Shown here: piece by piece, positions 34,195 to 45,782 of the stretch | How the letters are laid out: every line of letters starts with the position of its first letter | Position numbering within the stretch: the stretch's first letter is position 1 | From: Arthrobacter gandavensis | GTDB lineage: Bacteria; Actinomycetota; Actinomycetes; Actinomycetales; Micrococcaceae | DNA: 64,000 nucleotides | Assembly (NCBI RefSeq): GCF_015355785.1 | Contig: NZ_JADKYW010000006.1 | Coordinates: 454,936 to 518,935 of the forward strand | Direction of reading: 5' to 3' | Notes under the pieces: generated by a model | Seen by the model: the letters and a program-made list of their open reading frames with translations, nothing else | Database searches by the model: none | Told to the model about the DNA's origin: nothing | Position numbers and translations under genes: made by a program

Positions 34195-35268
34195 CTAGCC
34201 CCGGCGCTGCAGCTTCCGCAGCCTGCGGTTGATCCGCGCGGCCCAGAACGGTCCTTCATACAGGAACGCCGTGTAGCCCTGAACCAGGTTCGCCCCCGCA
34301 TCGAGGCGCTCCTGAACATCATCGCCGCTTTCAACGCCGCCCACCGAGATGATCACCGGCTCCGGGCCCAGGGCCGCGCGCAGCCGGCGCAGGACCTGCA
34401 GTGAACGCTGTTTCAGCGGCGCTCCGCTGAGCCCGCCGACACCGGCGGCAATAACGGTTTCCGGATCCGTGGCCAGCCCTTGCCGTCCGACAGTTGTGTT
34501 GGTGGCGACGACTCCGTCGAGCTTCAGGTCCAGCGCCAGGCGGGCGACGTCGTCGATGTCCTCGTCAGTGAGGTCCGGCGCGATCTTCACCAGCAGCGGC
34601 ACATGGCGTCCCGCGGTCTCGTCAGCCGTCCGGCCTACTGCGGTGAGCAGCGGACGAAGCGAGTCGATGCCCTGCAGCTGCCGCAGGCCCGGAGTATTCG
34701 GGGAGCTCACGTTGACCACCAGGTAGTCGGCATCGGCTGCGAGCAGCCGCGTGCTGGCCAGGTAGTCTTCGACGGCGTCCTCAAGCCCGACTTTTTTGGT
34801 CTTGCCAATGTTGACCCCAACGATGGGGCGGTTGCTGCCCCAGCGGCGGAACAGGCCGTCCACGGCCTTCCGCACCCGGGGCGCGACCGCGGCAGCGCCG
34901 TCGTTGTTGAAGCCCATGCGGTTGATGACGGCACGGTCCTCCACCAGCCGGAACAGCCGGGGCTTGGCGTTCCCGGGCTGGGCGTGCGCCGTGACGGTTC
35001 CAAGTTCTATGTGTCCGAAGCCAAGGTTCGCCAATGCCACGACGGCGGCGCCCTCCTTGTCGAAGCCGGCTGCCAGGCCGAACGGTGAGGGGAACCGCAG
35101 ACCCAGTGCGTCGACGGCCTGGTCAGGGCCAGGACGGGTCAGGGCACGCAGCACCGGCGCCGCAGGCGTCAGGGCCGCGGCACGGATTACTTCGTAGCCG
35201 ATCTTGTGGGCTTTCTCGGGGTCCATGCCGGAGAACACAATCCGGAAGAACGTGGGATAGACGCGCAT
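34195..35268 (-). CDS. pyrD: Dihydroorotate dehydrogenase (quinone), class 2
   Basis: A 357-residue FMN enzyme of pyrimidine synthesis. The N-terminal helix (YPTFFRIVFSGMDPEKAH) that docks on the membrane and gives access to quinone marks class 2. The catalytic Ser is in VNVSSPNTPG, and KIAPDLTDEDI and the FMN-phosphate loop GVESGDD are present. The ATG at 35268 was chosen because the family begins near MRVYP; the longer open frame overlaps the divergent hydrolase promoter. Confidence 0.95.
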   Translation of the reverse strand: MRVYPTFFRIVFSGMDPEKAHKIGYEVIRAAALTPAAPVLRALTRPGPDQAVDALGLRFPSPFGLAAGFDKEGAAVVALANLGFGHIELGTVTAHAQPGNAKPRLFRLVEDRAVINRMGFNNDGAAAVAPRVRKAVDGLFRRWGSNRPIVGVNIGKTKKVGLEDAVEDYLASTRLLAADADYLVVNVSSPNTPGLRQLQGIDSLRPLLTAVGRTADETAGRHVPLLVKIAPDLTDEDIDDVARLALDLKLDGVVATNTTVGRQGLATDPETVIAAGVGGLSGAPLKQRSLQVLRRLRAALGPEPVIISVGGVESGDDVQERLDAGANLVQGYTAFLYEGPFWAARINRRLRKLQRRG

Positions 35269-35335
35269 GGTTTTAATGCTTCCACCCGCGGTGTCCTGCA
35301 CCAAATCGCCGTCCGGAGGCACTGACTCGTTCGTG

Positions 35336-35341
35336 TATTTT
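35336..35341 (+). promoter_or_regulatory. -10 box for the lysophospholipase-like gene (leaderless)
   Basis: TATTTT, with 6 nt to the ATG at 35348. Confidence 0.5.
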
Positions 35342-35347
35342 CGATAC

Positions 35348-36400
35348 ATGGGGCAGAACTGGCAGCCTGACAGGCTGGGCGACGGATACCGGGCACTGAC
35401 ACTGGATCTCGGCGAGGACGACGAAGGACCGGTTACGGCAACCCTGGTGTCCTACACGCCGGAGCCTCCGCCGCCGTCGTTCGCGGGGCGGGTGCGGGAG
35501 CGGATTGCCGGGCTCCGCGGGCCGGTGGAGCCGGCGCCCGTCAACGCAGTGGTGTACATCCACGGGTGGGCTGACTACTTCTTCCACACTGAGCTGGCGG
35601 CCTTCTGGGCTGAGCGCGGCGTTGCGTTCTACGCCGTTGACCTGCGGAAGTACGGCAGGAGCCTTCGTACTGGACAGTCCGAAGGGTTCATTACCGACCT
35701 TTCCGACTACGACGCGGACATCGAAGCGGCCCTGGCCGCAGCCGAGGCCGACATCCGCGAGAGCCGCGGGGCCCGAACCCCGGTGCGGCTGACACTGATG
35801 GCACATTCAACCGGCGGTCTCGTTGCATCACTCTGGGCGCACCGGAACCCGGGCCGGATTTGCGCGCTGATCCTGAACAGCCCCTGGCTTGAACTGCGCG
35901 GCAGTTCCCTGGCGCGCAATGCGGCGGCGGGACTGCTGGAACCGCTGGCACGCACCCGGCCGAAAACACGGCTGAAGATCCCCGAGCTGGATTTCTACTG
36001 GCGGTCACTCAGCGCCCAAGCGGACGGCGAGTGGGAACTTGACCCGGTCTGGAAGCCGCCGGGCAGCTGGCCTGTCCGTGCCGGGTGGATCACGGCAGTA
36101 CTGGCAGGCCATGCCCGGGTGGCACGCGGACTGGACATCACCTGCCCGGTCCTGGTGCTGGCCTCCGCACGGTCAACGATCGGCGCCACCTGGAACGAGT
36201 CAATGAAAAGCACGGACAGCGTGCTGGACGTCAACCTGATGGTCCAGCGGGCGCTGCTCCTGGGCCCCGTAGTGACGGTCCTGCGCTTTGACGGAGCCCT
36301 GCATGACGTGATGCTCTCAGCAAAGCCGGTCCGCACACTGGCTTATGACCGGCTGGGCAGGTGGGCATCGGCCTACGTTGACGGGCAGGCCGGAAGCTAA
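35348..36400 (+). CDS. Alpha/beta hydrolase (lysophospholipase/monoglyceride-lipase like)
   Basis: A 350-residue serine hydrolase. [12 protein letters not shown] gives the oxyanion region, HSTGG the nucleophile elbow (Ser after His), [13 protein letters not shown] the acid-region strand, and [10 protein letters not shown] the catalytic His. The fold and cap match the Serine aminopeptidase S33/lysophospholipase group. No signal peptide. It is divergent from pyrD, and its stop codon overlaps the uppS stop by 4 bp, a convergent overlap with no space for a terminator. Confidence 0.85.
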   Translation: MGQNWQPDRLGDGYRALTLDLGEDDEGPVTATLVSYTPEPPPPSFAGRVRERIAGLRGPVEPAPVNAVVYIHGWADYFFHTELAAFWAERGVAFYAVDLRKYGRSLRTGQSEGFITDLSDYDADIEAALAAAEADIRESRGARTPVRLTLMAHSTGGLVASLWAHRNPGRICALILNSPWLELRGSSLARNAAAGLLEPLARTRPKTRLKIPELDFYWRSLSAQADGEWELDPVWKPPGSWPVRAGWITAVLAGHARVARGLDITCPVLVLASARSTIGATWNESMKSTDSVLDVNLMVQRALLLGPVVTVLRFDGALHDVMLSAKPVRTLAYDRLGRWASAYVDGQAGS

Positions 36401-37194
36401 GCGCCGGCCGCCGCCCGGTCCACGGCTCCGCCGTACCGGCGGTCCCGGCGCGCATAGATTTCCACTGCTTCCCACAGGGTCCGCCTGTCGACGTCGGGCC
36501 AGAGCGTGTCCATGAAGACCATCTCTGCGTACGCAGACTGCCACAGCATGAAGTTGGAGATCCGCTGCTCCCCCGAGGTGCGCAGGAACAGGTCGACGTC
36601 GGGAAGGTCCGGCTCGTCGAGGTAGCGCTGGATCGTCTTCTCGGAAATGCTCCCGGGACGCAGCCTGCCGGCCTTCACGTCTTCGGCGATCGCACTGACG
36701 GCGTCGGTAATCTCCGCCCTGCCGCCATAGTTCACGCACATGTTCAGGGTGCAGGCGGTGTTGTTCCGAGTTTGCTCTTCGGCGGCTTCGAGTTCCTTGA
36801 TTACCGAGCCCCAGAGTCGGGGCCTGCGGCCTGACCAGCGGATGCGCACACCCCACTCGTCCAGCTGGTCCCGCTGCCGCCGCAGGACATCCCGGCTGAA
36901 GCCCATCAGGAATCGGACCTCTTCCGGGGAGCGTTTCCAGTTCTCCGTGGAGAAGGCATATACGGACACATGCTTGATGCCAATTTCGACGGCGCCCGCC
37001 ATGACGTCAAGGAGCGCTGCTTCGCCTGCCCGGTGCCCTTCGGTGCGCGGCAGGCCGCGCTGGTTGGCCCACCGGCCATTGCCGTCCATCACGATCGCGA
37101 CGTGTGCCGGAACCAGGTCACGGGGAACCGGCGGCGGGACCGCGCCGGACGGATGGGGCCACGGAGCAGCCGGAGAGTTGCGGGGAGGAACCAA
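36397..37194 (-). CDS. uppS: Isoprenyl transferase (undecaprenyl diphosphate synthase)
   Basis: A 265-residue cis-prenyltransferase making the lipid carrier for cell-wall synthesis. [17 protein letters not shown] (catalytic Asp), [12 protein letters not shown], and [15 protein letters not shown] are all intact. The start is uncertain: TTG at 37194 is close to the end of recO, with GGAG about 11 nt upstream; the conserved part begins about 35 residues later. Two nucleotides separate it from recO, so they are cotranscribed. The pair recO-uppS downstream of leuA is typical of actinobacteria. Confidence 0.93.
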   Translation of the reverse strand: MVPPRNSPAAPWPHPSGAVPPPVPRDLVPAHVAIVMDGNGRWANQRGLPRTEGHRAGEAALLDVMAGAVEIGIKHVSVYAFSTENWKRSPEEVRFLMGFSRDVLRRQRDQLDEWGVRIRWSGRRPRLWGSVIKELEAAEEQTRNNTACTLNMCVNYGGRAEITDAVSAIAEDVKAGRLRPGSISEKTIQRYLDEPDLPDVDLFLRTSGEQRISNFMLWQSAYAEMVFMDTLWPDVDRRTLWEAVEIYARRDRRYGGAVDRAAAGA

Positions 37195-37196
37195 AA

Positions 37197-37949
37197 CTAT
37201 ACACGCTCCACATGTTGAAGGGACTTGACTACCCGTTCCAGGTGCCACTGCAGGTAGCTGGCCACCAGACCTGCGGACTCCCGCCGGGGCTGCGGACCGG
37301 AGGCATCTGCGTACGCCCAGTTGCCGCTGAGCAGTGCGGCAAGCAGCAGCATGGTCTCCGCTGACGGTGACGCCGAGCCCGGAGGCCGGCATGCCGGACA
37401 CACGGCTCCGCCCAGCGGCGCGGAGAATGCGCTGTGCGGACCCGGTGCCCCGCAGCGGGCACAGTCGGTGAAGGACGGTGCCCAGCCGGCGGTGGACAGG
37501 GCCCGCAGCAGATATGAATCGAGAATCAGTTCCGGCGCATGGGCACCGCGACTCAGGGCGGCCATGGCTCCAATAACCAGATGATAGTGCGCATTCGCGG
37601 ATTCGCCGTCGACGTCCGTCAGCCGTTCGGCCGTCTCTGCCACGGCCGCGGCCGCCGTATAGCGGGCGTAGTCGGCGGCGATGCCCGCACCATAGGCGCC
37701 CTTGGTCTGGACCTGGGTCACGATGTCCAGGTTGCGTCCATGCGAAAGCTGGAGGTCCACGACCATGAATGGTTCAAGGCGTGCCCCGAATTTGCTGGAC
37801 GTGCGGCGCACGCCCTTGGCGACGGCCCGGACCTGGCCGTGGCTGCGCGTCAGGAGGATGACGATCCGGTCCGCTTCACCCAGCTTGTGGGTGCGCAGCA
37901 CCACGCCCTCGTCACGGTAGGTCCGTGAAGCGAATGATTTAGTGGCCAC
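37197..37949 (-). CDS. recO: DNA repair protein RecO
   Basis: A 250-residue RecO: an N-terminal OB fold ([40 protein letters not shown]), a helical middle, and a C-terminal zinc site CARCGAP and CPAC. RecO loads RecA on SSB-coated DNA in the RecFOR pathway. The GTG at 37949 was chosen because the family starts just before the [10 protein letters not shown] segment and the region upstream is non-coding. It is separated from leuA by a hairpin. Confidence 0.93.
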   Translation of the reverse strand: MATKSFASRTYRDEGVVLRTHKLGEADRIVILLTRSHGQVRAVAKGVRRTSSKFGARLEPFMVVDLQLSHGRNLDIVTQVQTKGAYGAGIAADYARYTAAAAVAETAERLTDVDGESANAHYHLVIGAMAALSRGAHAPELILDSYLLRALSTAGWAPSFTDCARCGAPGPHSAFSAPLGGAVCPACRPPGSASPSAETMLLLAALLSGNWAYADASGPQPRRESAGLVASYLQWHLERVVKSLQHVERV

Positions 37950-38010
37950 GGACCCATTTTCCCACGCCGGGCTGCTTTTTCCTGCAGCACGGTGTTCCTG
38001 CAGGCCGGCA

Positions 38011-38038
38011 CGCCCGGTACGCGGCTGCGTACCGGGCG
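38011..38038 (-). terminator. Hairpin terminator after leuA
   Basis: Perfect 12-bp arms CGCCCGGTACGC (38011-38022) and GCGTACCGGGCG (38027-38038). No T-run follows directly; a second short stem CCTGCAG/CTGCAGG and GAAAAAGC lie further along the minus strand. Confidence 0.6.
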
Positions 38039-38068
38039 CATTCGCCGGCTGGTCGCCGCGCGGGGACG

Positions 38069-39895
<1,827 letters not shown>

Positions 39896-39955
39896 CTAAA
39901 CAGTGGGTTGCGTGGCCTCGCCGCGGCAGCTAAGAAGGAGGATCTCTGCGCGCAC
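39896..39955 (-). CDS. leuA leader peptide with Leu-Leu-Leu run
   Basis: A 19-residue frame from GTG 39955 to TAG 39896 reads MRAEILLLSCRGEATQPTV. The Ile-Leu-Leu-Leu codons (ATC CTC CTT CTT) are what a leucine-sensing leader needs, and a TAGTCT -10 box ends 6 nt before the GTG, so translation would start at the mRNA 5' end. Between its stop and leuA, GGAGT and ACTCC stretches could form alternative structures. Leu-codon leaders before leuA have been described in actinobacteria; this instance is inferred from sequence. Confidence 0.7.
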   Translation of the reverse strand: MRAEILLLSCRGEATQPTV

Positions 39956-39961
39956 GTGCCC

Positions 39962-39967
39962 AGACTA
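39962..39967 (-). promoter_or_regulatory. -10 box for the leuA leader transcript
   Basis: TAGTCT on the minus strand, 6 nt before the leader-peptide GTG at 39955. Confidence 0.6.
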
Positions 39968-39995
39968 GCACGCACGCCCAGGGGCTACTGAAAAC

Positions 39996-41525
39996 TCAGT
40001 AACCGAAGGCCGACTGGCACGTAACCTGCGCAGCGGTCTGTCCGGAGAGCCCGCCGAGGCTGCCCGTGTCCTCCATGACATCGCCCTCGGCGAAGTCGCT
40101 TCCAACCTGCACGACGACGCCGCTGACCGCGGAGCTCACGGCAATCTGTGATGCGGGAATGTTCAGCGCTTCGGCCACTTTGAGGGCCATCGCGTCGAAG
40201 CCCGGTGCGAAGAAGACCTGGGTACCCGGCGTAGTCGAGGCAGACAGGCCGCCGGCCAGGGCCTGGGTGAACCCTTCGCTGAGCAGGTACTCGGCGAGCT
40301 CGGCGTCGCGTCCGCTCTCACTTCCGCTGATGCCGTCCAGGATGGTCACCGGAACGGCCGACGGATCAACTTCCGGTTCCGCGGGCGCGGGGCTGGCGGT
40401 CCCGGGCGTCGCCGTGCCGGGGGTTTCCGCTGCCGGTTCCTCTTCCGCTTCGGCGCCAACCGGCTGGTCCGCAACCAGGGCGTCGAACAGGGGCCTGGCT
40501 GCGTCTTCGTCGAGGACGAGGCGGTTGGGATCGAGTTCGTAAGGGACCACCGGGGCTGTCACGAATGCAACGTTCCCGAGGTCCACGTCCTTCATCCGGC
40601 CTGCGAGGGCGATGAGCGTGGAGATGTCGGTGAGCCCCTCGTCCACGGTGAGGTTCTTCGTCACGGTGTCAGCGATGGAGTACAGGCGGGGAAGGTTGTT
40701 CAGCGTGCCCTCGCCCTGGACTTTCCTCACCATGGAGGCCAGGAAGCTCTGCTGTGCCTTGATGCGGCCTTCATCGCCGCCGTCGCCGAAGCCGTGGCGG
40801 GTACGCAGGAACGCAAGTGCCTGGTCGCCCTGGACGCTGGACACACCTGCGGGAATGTTCAGGCCGGACAACGGGTCGTCCACCGGCTGGTTCACGCAGA
40901 CTTCAACGCCGCCAAGGGTGTTGGACAATTCCTTCACGGCGTTGAAGTCAGCCATCATGAAGTGGTCAATGCTCAGGCCGGTCATCTCATTGATGGCCGC
41001 CACGGTGCAGCCGGGGCCGCCGTTGCCCAGCGCTCCGTTCAGCTGGGCAAGGTCCATTGCCTGAAACTGCAGCCCGGATTCAGGGTCCGTGCAGGCGGGC
41101 AGCGGCACGAGCAAATCGCGCGGGAAACTCACCACAGTCACATGGGAGCGGTCTGCCGCCATGTTCACGAGCATCATGACATCGGAGTTGTTGGAGTCCT
41201 GGCCGTCGCGGTTGTCGGTGCCCAGCACCAGGATCTGCATCGAATCGGTATTGGTGTCCGCCGGGAACTGAGCCTGATCCTGCCCAATGTTCAGAGGCTT
41301 GGTGTCAAAGTTGCTCTGCAGCCGCAGAAGCTGCACTCCTGCGAACACCAGCCCGGATACCAGGGTCAGGGACAGCAGCACCGCAACGGCGGCCAGCACG
41401 GGGTGTCCCCCGCGGGCCTTTCCGTTTCCCAGATGACGGCCGCCGGGTACGGCCGAAGGCTGGCGTCGGCTGGTAGCGGCAGATCCGGAGGGACCCTGAC
41501 CTGTTGCGGCACGGCGTGATGGCAT
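39996..41525 (-). CDS. LytR-CpsA-Psr (LCP) ligase with LytR_C domain
   Basis: A 509-residue cell-envelope protein. A basic cytoplasmic N-terminus (about 1-40) precedes one membrane helix (about 42-65). The LCP domain has DNRDGQDSNNSDVMMLV and VVSFPRDLLVPLP, with the Arg and Asp that hold the pyrophosphate of the lipid-linked substrate. An Ala/Pro/Thr/Glu-rich linker leads to a C-terminal LytR_C domain (VTILDGISGSESGRDAELAEYL). LCP enzymes attach wall polymers to peptidoglycan. The ATG at 41525 has GGGAGGG upstream. Confidence 0.9.
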   Translation of the reverse strand: MPSRRAATGQGPSGSAATSRRQPSAVPGGRHLGNGKARGGHPVLAAVAVLLSLTLVSGLVFAGVQLLRLQSNFDTKPLNIGQDQAQFPADTNTDSMQILVLGTDNRDGQDSNNSDVMMLVNMAADRSHVTVVSFPRDLLVPLPACTDPESGLQFQAMDLAQLNGALGNGGPGCTVAAINEMTGLSIDHFMMADFNAVKELSNTLGGVEVCVNQPVDDPLSGLNIPAGVSSVQGDQALAFLRTRHGFGDGGDEGRIKAQQSFLASMVRKVQGEGTLNNLPRLYSIADTVTKNLTVDEGLTDISTLIALAGRMKDVDLGNVAFVTAPVVPYELDPNRLVLDEDAARPLFDALVADQPVGAEAEEEPAAETPGTATPGTASPAPAEPEVDPSAVPVTILDGISGSESGRDAELAEYLLSEGFTQALAGGLSASTTPGTQVFFAPGFDAMALKVAEALNIPASQIAVSSAVSGVVVQVGSDFAEGDVMEDTGSLGGLSGQTAAQVTCQSAFGY

Positions 41526-41637
41526 AGCCGTTCCCTCCCGTGGATCTGGTGCTGATGGCTTGCGAAATTGGATGAACAAAGTGTACGGGCTGCTGCTGGA
41601 AAGAAGCTTGGGACCCGTTCAGATGCGGCCTTGGCCG

Positions 41638-42567
41638 CTAGAATCCAAGCTTTACCAGCTGCTTGGGGTCCCGCTGCCAGTCCTTGGCAATCTTCACATG
41701 CAGGTCCAGGTAAACCCGGGTTCCCAGCAGTGCTTCGATGCCGCGGCGTGCATTCGTTCCCACTTCACGCAGGCGAGAACCGCCCCGCCCAATAATAATC
41801 GCTTTCTGCGACGGACGTTCAACATAGAGATTGACCCTGACATCCAACAACGGGTTCTCCTCGCTGCGGCCCTCACGGGGAACGATCTCTTCGACCACCA
41901 CGGCCAGGGAGTGGGGCAGTTCGTCCCGCACACCCTCGAGCGCGGCTTCGCGGACAAGCTCAGCTACCATGACAGCTTCCGGTTCATCGGTCAGCTCGCC
42001 GTCCGGGTAGAGCGGTGGAGACGCCGGCATGCGGGAGGCAAGGACGTCCGCAACGGTGTCCACCTGGAAGCCGTCGGCGGCGGACACGGGAACGACGTCC
42101 GCCCATCCGTCCTCCCCAAGCACTTCGTTGCCCAGCGCCGTTACGGACATCAGCTGCTTCGCGAGGGCGGCGCGGTCAACCAGGTCAGTCTTGGTAACCA
42201 GGGCAACCACGGGCTTGTGCTTCAGTGCTGCCAGCTGATTGGCGATGTAGCGGTCACCCGGGCCCACGGCTTCGTTGGCGGGGAGGCAGAATCCAATCGC
42301 ATCCACCTCGGCCAGCGTGTCCGCTACGAGGTCATTGAGCCGCTGTCCCAGCAGGGTGCGCGGCCGGTGGAGTCCCGGGGTATCCACCAGGATGAGCTGG
42401 GATGTTTCCCGGTGCACGATTCCGCGGATGGTGTGCCGGGTGGTTTGGGGCTTCGCCGAGGTGATGGCCACCTTTTGTCCCACCAGGGCGTTGGTCAGTG
42501 TGGACTTGCCGGCATTCGGCCGGCCAACGAGGGACACGAATCCGGCGCGGAACGTGGGTTCAGTCAT
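41638..42567 (-). CDS. era: GTPase Era
   Basis: A 309-residue ribosome-assembly GTPase: G1 GRPNAGKST, G3 DTPG, G4 TKTD (Thr in place of the usual Asn) and a C-terminal KH domain (IIIGRGGSRLREVG) that binds the 3' end of 16S rRNA. It overlaps the upstream CBS-domain gene by 8 bp and is the last gene of the phoH-ybeY-CBS-era run. Era acts with YbeY in 16S rRNA maturation, consistent with their co-location. Confidence 0.96.
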   Translation of the reverse strand: MTEPTFRAGFVSLVGRPNAGKSTLTNALVGQKVAITSAKPQTTRHTIRGIVHRETSQLILVDTPGLHRPRTLLGQRLNDLVADTLAEVDAIGFCLPANEAVGPGDRYIANQLAALKHKPVVALVTKTDLVDRAALAKQLMSVTALGNEVLGEDGWADVVPVSAADGFQVDTVADVLASRMPASPPLYPDGELTDEPEAVMVAELVREAALEGVRDELPHSLAVVVEEIVPREGRSEENPLLDVRVNLYVERPSQKAIIIGRGGSRLREVGTNARRGIEALLGTRVYLDLHVKIAKDWQRDPKQLVKLGF

Positions 42568-43891
42568 TTCGGGGTACCAGTTCTGTTGTTTTCGGGCGGT
42601 CCGGGTGGGCCGCCGCCGTAGTATTGTCTTCGCCGTTTTCCGGCTGCCGCCAGGCAAGTACGTGGGAGACCCTATTGCGCCGCCCTTCCAGCCGCTCGGC
42701 GTGGAGCACGATCGATTCGACAACCACTTCGCTGCCCACGATCGGCACGCGGCCAAGGGCCTTCGCCAGCAGTCCGCCCACGGTGTCCACCTCGTCGTCT
42801 TCGAGGCTGATGTCGAACAGTTCGCCGAGGTCATCGATTCCGGCCTTGGAACTGAGCCGGTAGCGCCCGTCCCCCAGGTCTTCGATGTCCGGCCGCTCGG
42901 AGTCGTACTCGTCGACGATCTCTCCGACGATCTCTTCGATCAGGTCTTCCAGGGTGACCAGTCCGGCGGTTCCGCCGTATTCATCGATCACGACGGCCAC
43001 GTGGGTGGATTCGCGCTGCAGTTCCTGCAGCAGCTCCCCCACAGCCTTGGATTCGGGTACGTAGCGGACCGGCCGGCACAAGCCGTCAACCACCTGGCTG
43101 CCCGCCTCAGGATCACGCCCGTGCATTTGGGCGGCTACGTCCTTGAGGTAGAGGATGCCGACGATCTGGTCCGCGCTGTCCTCGATGACGGGCACACGGG
43201 AGTAGCCCGACCGCAGGAAGAGGGACATCGCCTGCCGGAGAGTTGACCCTGAATCGATGCAAACCATGTCAGTCCTGGGAACCATCACGGACCGCACCTT
43301 GGTGTCGCCAAGTTCAAAGACTGAGTGGATCAGCTCCGCCTCGGTGTTCTCGATCATGTCCGCTTCGGAGGCACGGTCCAGCAGTTCGCGGAACTCCTCC
43401 TCCGTGAAGAAAGCAGCATCCGGGCCCTGCGTCCCGGGAGCGACTGCAGAGCCGATCTTCACGAGCCAGCCCGGGATGGGGCCGAGAATTGTGCGCAGGA
43501 CGCTCACGAGCGAGGCGGTGAGGACTACGACGCCGGTGACGTGCCGCCGGCCGATCTGGCGCGGAGAGACCCCCACCAGCACGAAACCGACGCCGGCCAT
43601 GGTGACCGTGGCAAGGAGCCCGGCCAGCCACAGGTTTTCGACGACCAGCTGGAAGGCCATGGCGACGGACACCGCCGTCGCCATTTCGAACCAAACGCGC
43701 CAAAACCGCAGCGCGTGCATGTGCGCCACGGGGTGCTGCAGTATCCGCTTCAGCGGTTTTCCGGCACGGCCGCTAAGCAGCGCTTCGGCTTCGTGTCGCG
43801 GGAGGTAGCCGTATGCTGCCTCGGCGGCGGTAAGGAGTCCGGCCAGCACCACGAAGGCGAGGGCCATGACCACTAGGACGCCTACGCTCAA
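42560..43891 (-). CDS. Hemolysin C/CorC-type CBS-domain membrane protein
   Basis: A 443-residue protein with an N-terminal DUF21/CNNM membrane domain (three to four helices in residues 1-140), two CBS domains (about 200-325, [12 protein letters not shown] and [26 protein letters not shown] in segments) and a CorC_HlyC transporter-associated domain at the end. The group is linked to Mg2+ or Co2+ efflux. It overlaps ybeY by 4 bp and era by 8 bp, so the three are tightly coupled. Confidence 0.93.
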   Translation of the reverse strand: MSVGVLVVMALAFVVLAGLLTAAEAAYGYLPRHEAEALLSGRAGKPLKRILQHPVAHMHALRFWRVWFEMATAVSVAMAFQLVVENLWLAGLLATVTMAGVGFVLVGVSPRQIGRRHVTGVVVLTASLVSVLRTILGPIPGWLVKIGSAVAPGTQGPDAAFFTEEEFRELLDRASEADMIENTEAELIHSVFELGDTKVRSVMVPRTDMVCIDSGSTLRQAMSLFLRSGYSRVPVIEDSADQIVGILYLKDVAAQMHGRDPEAGSQVVDGLCRPVRYVPESKAVGELLQELQRESTHVAVVIDEYGGTAGLVTLEDLIEEIVGEIVDEYDSERPDIEDLGDGRYRLSSKAGIDDLGELFDISLEDDEVDTVGGLLAKALGRVPIVGSEVVVESIVLHAERLEGRRNRVSHVLAWRQPENGEDNTTAAAHPDRPKTTELVPRND

Positions 43892-44361
43892 CTGCGTGTC
43901 TCCTTCGGGGCTTCCCTGCCCGTGTAGTCCGACAGAAGCCGGCGCTGGAGGCCGAACATTTCGGCTTCTTCCTCGGGTTCCGCGTGGTCGTAGCCAAGCA
44001 GGTGCAGGATGCCGTGGGTGGTCAGCAGCAGCAGCTCGTCTTCCAGGCCGTGGCCGGCGGTTTCAGCCTGGCGTGCCGCGACCTGCGGGCACAGGACAAT
44101 GTCCCCCAGGACACCTGCCGGGGCAGGACGGCCCGGTGTGCCGGGGCGCAGCTCATCCATCGGGAAGGAGAGCACGTCGGTGGGCCCGGGAAGGTCCATC
44201 CATTCGATGTGGAGCTTCTCGATGGCGTCCTCGTCCACCAGGATGATTGAAAGTTCAGCTTCCGGATGGACGTACATGGCATCCAGCACGAACCGTCCCA
44301 GGCGGGCCAGCGCTTCCTCGTCCGCCGGCATGGCCGACTCGTTGTTGACCTCGATGCTCAT
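43888..44361 (-). CDS. ybeY: Endoribonuclease YbeY
   Basis: A 157-residue zinc RNase for 16S rRNA 3' processing and ribosome quality control. The three zinc histidines are in [11 protein letters not shown], and the conserved Arg region and DVLSFPMDE are present. It overlaps both phoH (4 bp) and the CBS gene (4 bp). Confidence 0.96.
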   Translation of the reverse strand: MSIEVNNESAMPADEEALARLGRFVLDAMYVHPEAELSIILVDEDAIEKLHIEWMDLPGPTDVLSFPMDELRPGTPGRPAPAGVLGDIVLCPQVAARQAETAGHGLEDELLLLTTHGILHLLGYDHAEPEEEAEMFGLQRRLLSDYTGREAPKETRS

Positions 44362-45395
44362 CGCTTTCTCTCCTGCCCGGTGCTGTGCGAACCGGTGCGT
44401 GGACGGCGTTCTTCATCCCACTCGCTGTAGGCGGTCACGATGTCGCTGACCAGGCGGTGCCGGACGACGTCGGTGGCGGTGAGTTCGGAGAAATGCACGT
44501 CCTCGATGCCGTCCAGGATCTCGTGGACGATCCGCAGGCCGGAGGTGGTGGAACCGGGAAGGTCCACCTGGGTGACGTCACCGGTAACTACCATCTTGGA
44601 TCCGAAGCCCAGGCGCGTCAGGAACATCTTCATCTGCTCGGGCGTCGTGTTCTGCGCTTCATCCAGGATGATGAACGCATCGTTGAGGGTGCGGCCGCGC
44701 ATGTAGGCCAGCGGAGCCACTTCGATGGTTCCCGCTGCCATGAGCCGGGGAATTGATTCAGGGTCCATCATGTCGTGCAGCGCATCGTAGAGGGGACGCA
44801 GGTACGGATCGATCTTGTCGTTGAGCGTGCCGGGCAGGAATCCCAGCCGTTCTCCCGCCTCAACCGCCGGCCGGGTCAGGATAATCCGGTTAACTTCCTT
44901 CTGCTGCAGGGCCTGGACCGCCTTGGCCATGGCAAGGTAGGTCTTCCCGGTGCCCGCCGGCCCAATCCCAAACACAACGGTATTGCGGTCAATCGCGTCA
45001 ACGTAGTTCTTCTGGTTGAGCGTCTTGGGCCGAATGGTGCGCCCGCGCGTGGAGAGGATGTTCTGGGTCAGAACCTCGGCGGGGCGTTCCGCACTCTGGT
45101 CGCGGAGCATCGTGATCAGCTGTTCCAGGATCTGGGGGGTCACCCGCGTCTGGTGACGCGCAAGGACGCGGACCTCGTTGATGAGGCGAACGGTCCGGTC
45201 CACGTCGGGTGCGGGGCCGGAAACTGAGAGCTCATTTCCGCGGACGTGGAGGTTCACCTCCGGAAAGGCGTTCTCGATGACTTTCAGGGCCTCGTCGTTG
45301 GCGCCCAAAGACTGGACCATGTGCTCGGTTGAGTCGAACACAATCGTCTGCTGGTCCTCGTGGATAGTGCCGATTCCTGCTGAAGATTCGGTCAT
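44358..45395 (-). CDS. phoH: PhoH-like ATPase
   Basis: A 345-residue protein with an N-terminal KH-like part (residues ~30-100) and a C-terminal P-loop ATPase: Walker [14 protein letters not shown] and Walker [12 protein letters not shown]. PhoH proteins are predicted RNA helicases/nucleases linked to YbeY. The start is either the ATG at 45395, with GAGGGG 9 nt upstream, or the ATG at 45419, which overlaps the stop of an 18-codon frame (ATGA). Confidence 0.94.
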   Translation of the reverse strand: MTESSAGIGTIHEDQQTIVFDSTEHMVQSLGANDEALKVIENAFPEVNLHVRGNELSVSGPAPDVDRTVRLINEVRVLARHQTRVTPQILEQLITMLRDQSAERPAEVLTQNILSTRGRTIRPKTLNQKNYVDAIDRNTVVFGIGPAGTGKTYLAMAKAVQALQQKEVNRIILTRPAVEAGERLGFLPGTLNDKIDPYLRPLYDALHDMMDPESIPRLMAAGTIEVAPLAYMRGRTLNDAFIILDEAQNTTPEQMKMFLTRLGFGSKMVVTGDVTQVDLPGSTTSGLRIVHEILDGIEDVHFSELTATDVVRHRLVSDIVTAYSEWDEERRPRTGSHSTGQERKR

Positions 45396-45415
45396 ATATG
45401 CGGCCCCTCGGCCTC

Positions 45416-45472
45416 TCATCGCCCCTTATCGGAAAACTGGATGGTAAGTCTGCTGAAATTTATGGTGCTCAC
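45416..45472 (-). CDS. Possible upstream ORF of phoH, 18 aa
   Basis: GTG at 45472 is preceded by AAGGAGG at 3 nt and by TAGAAT at 10 nt. The frame reads MSTINFSRLTIQFSDKGR and its TGA overlaps an ATG in frame with phoH. It may couple translation to phoH, or be an accident of the phoH leader. No known leader motif. Confidence 0.35.
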   Translation of the reverse strand: MSTINFSRLTIQFSDKGR

Positions 45473-45782
45473 AGCCTCCTTAATTCTACTGGATACGGGC
45501 CCGCACGTGCCTATCAGGTTCCGGGGACCGGTATCGGTGTCCGGCGCATGCGGATCAGTTACGGATGATGTGAGCTGTATTACGCCGTTTATCTCGGCTT
45601 GGCATCGTCTGGGTCTCAATCAAGTATCAGTCCCGCTCCGAAGGCAGGAACCCCCGGTTTGGGCCGGTTCCGCTGTGCCAAGCTTGATGGGACGCTCCGG
45701 CCTGGACCCCTGTCCCGGACGGACCCCCACAGCATCGACCGGCGTTCGCGCCGGCGCAAAACCCCGGAAGGCAGGGACAGAC

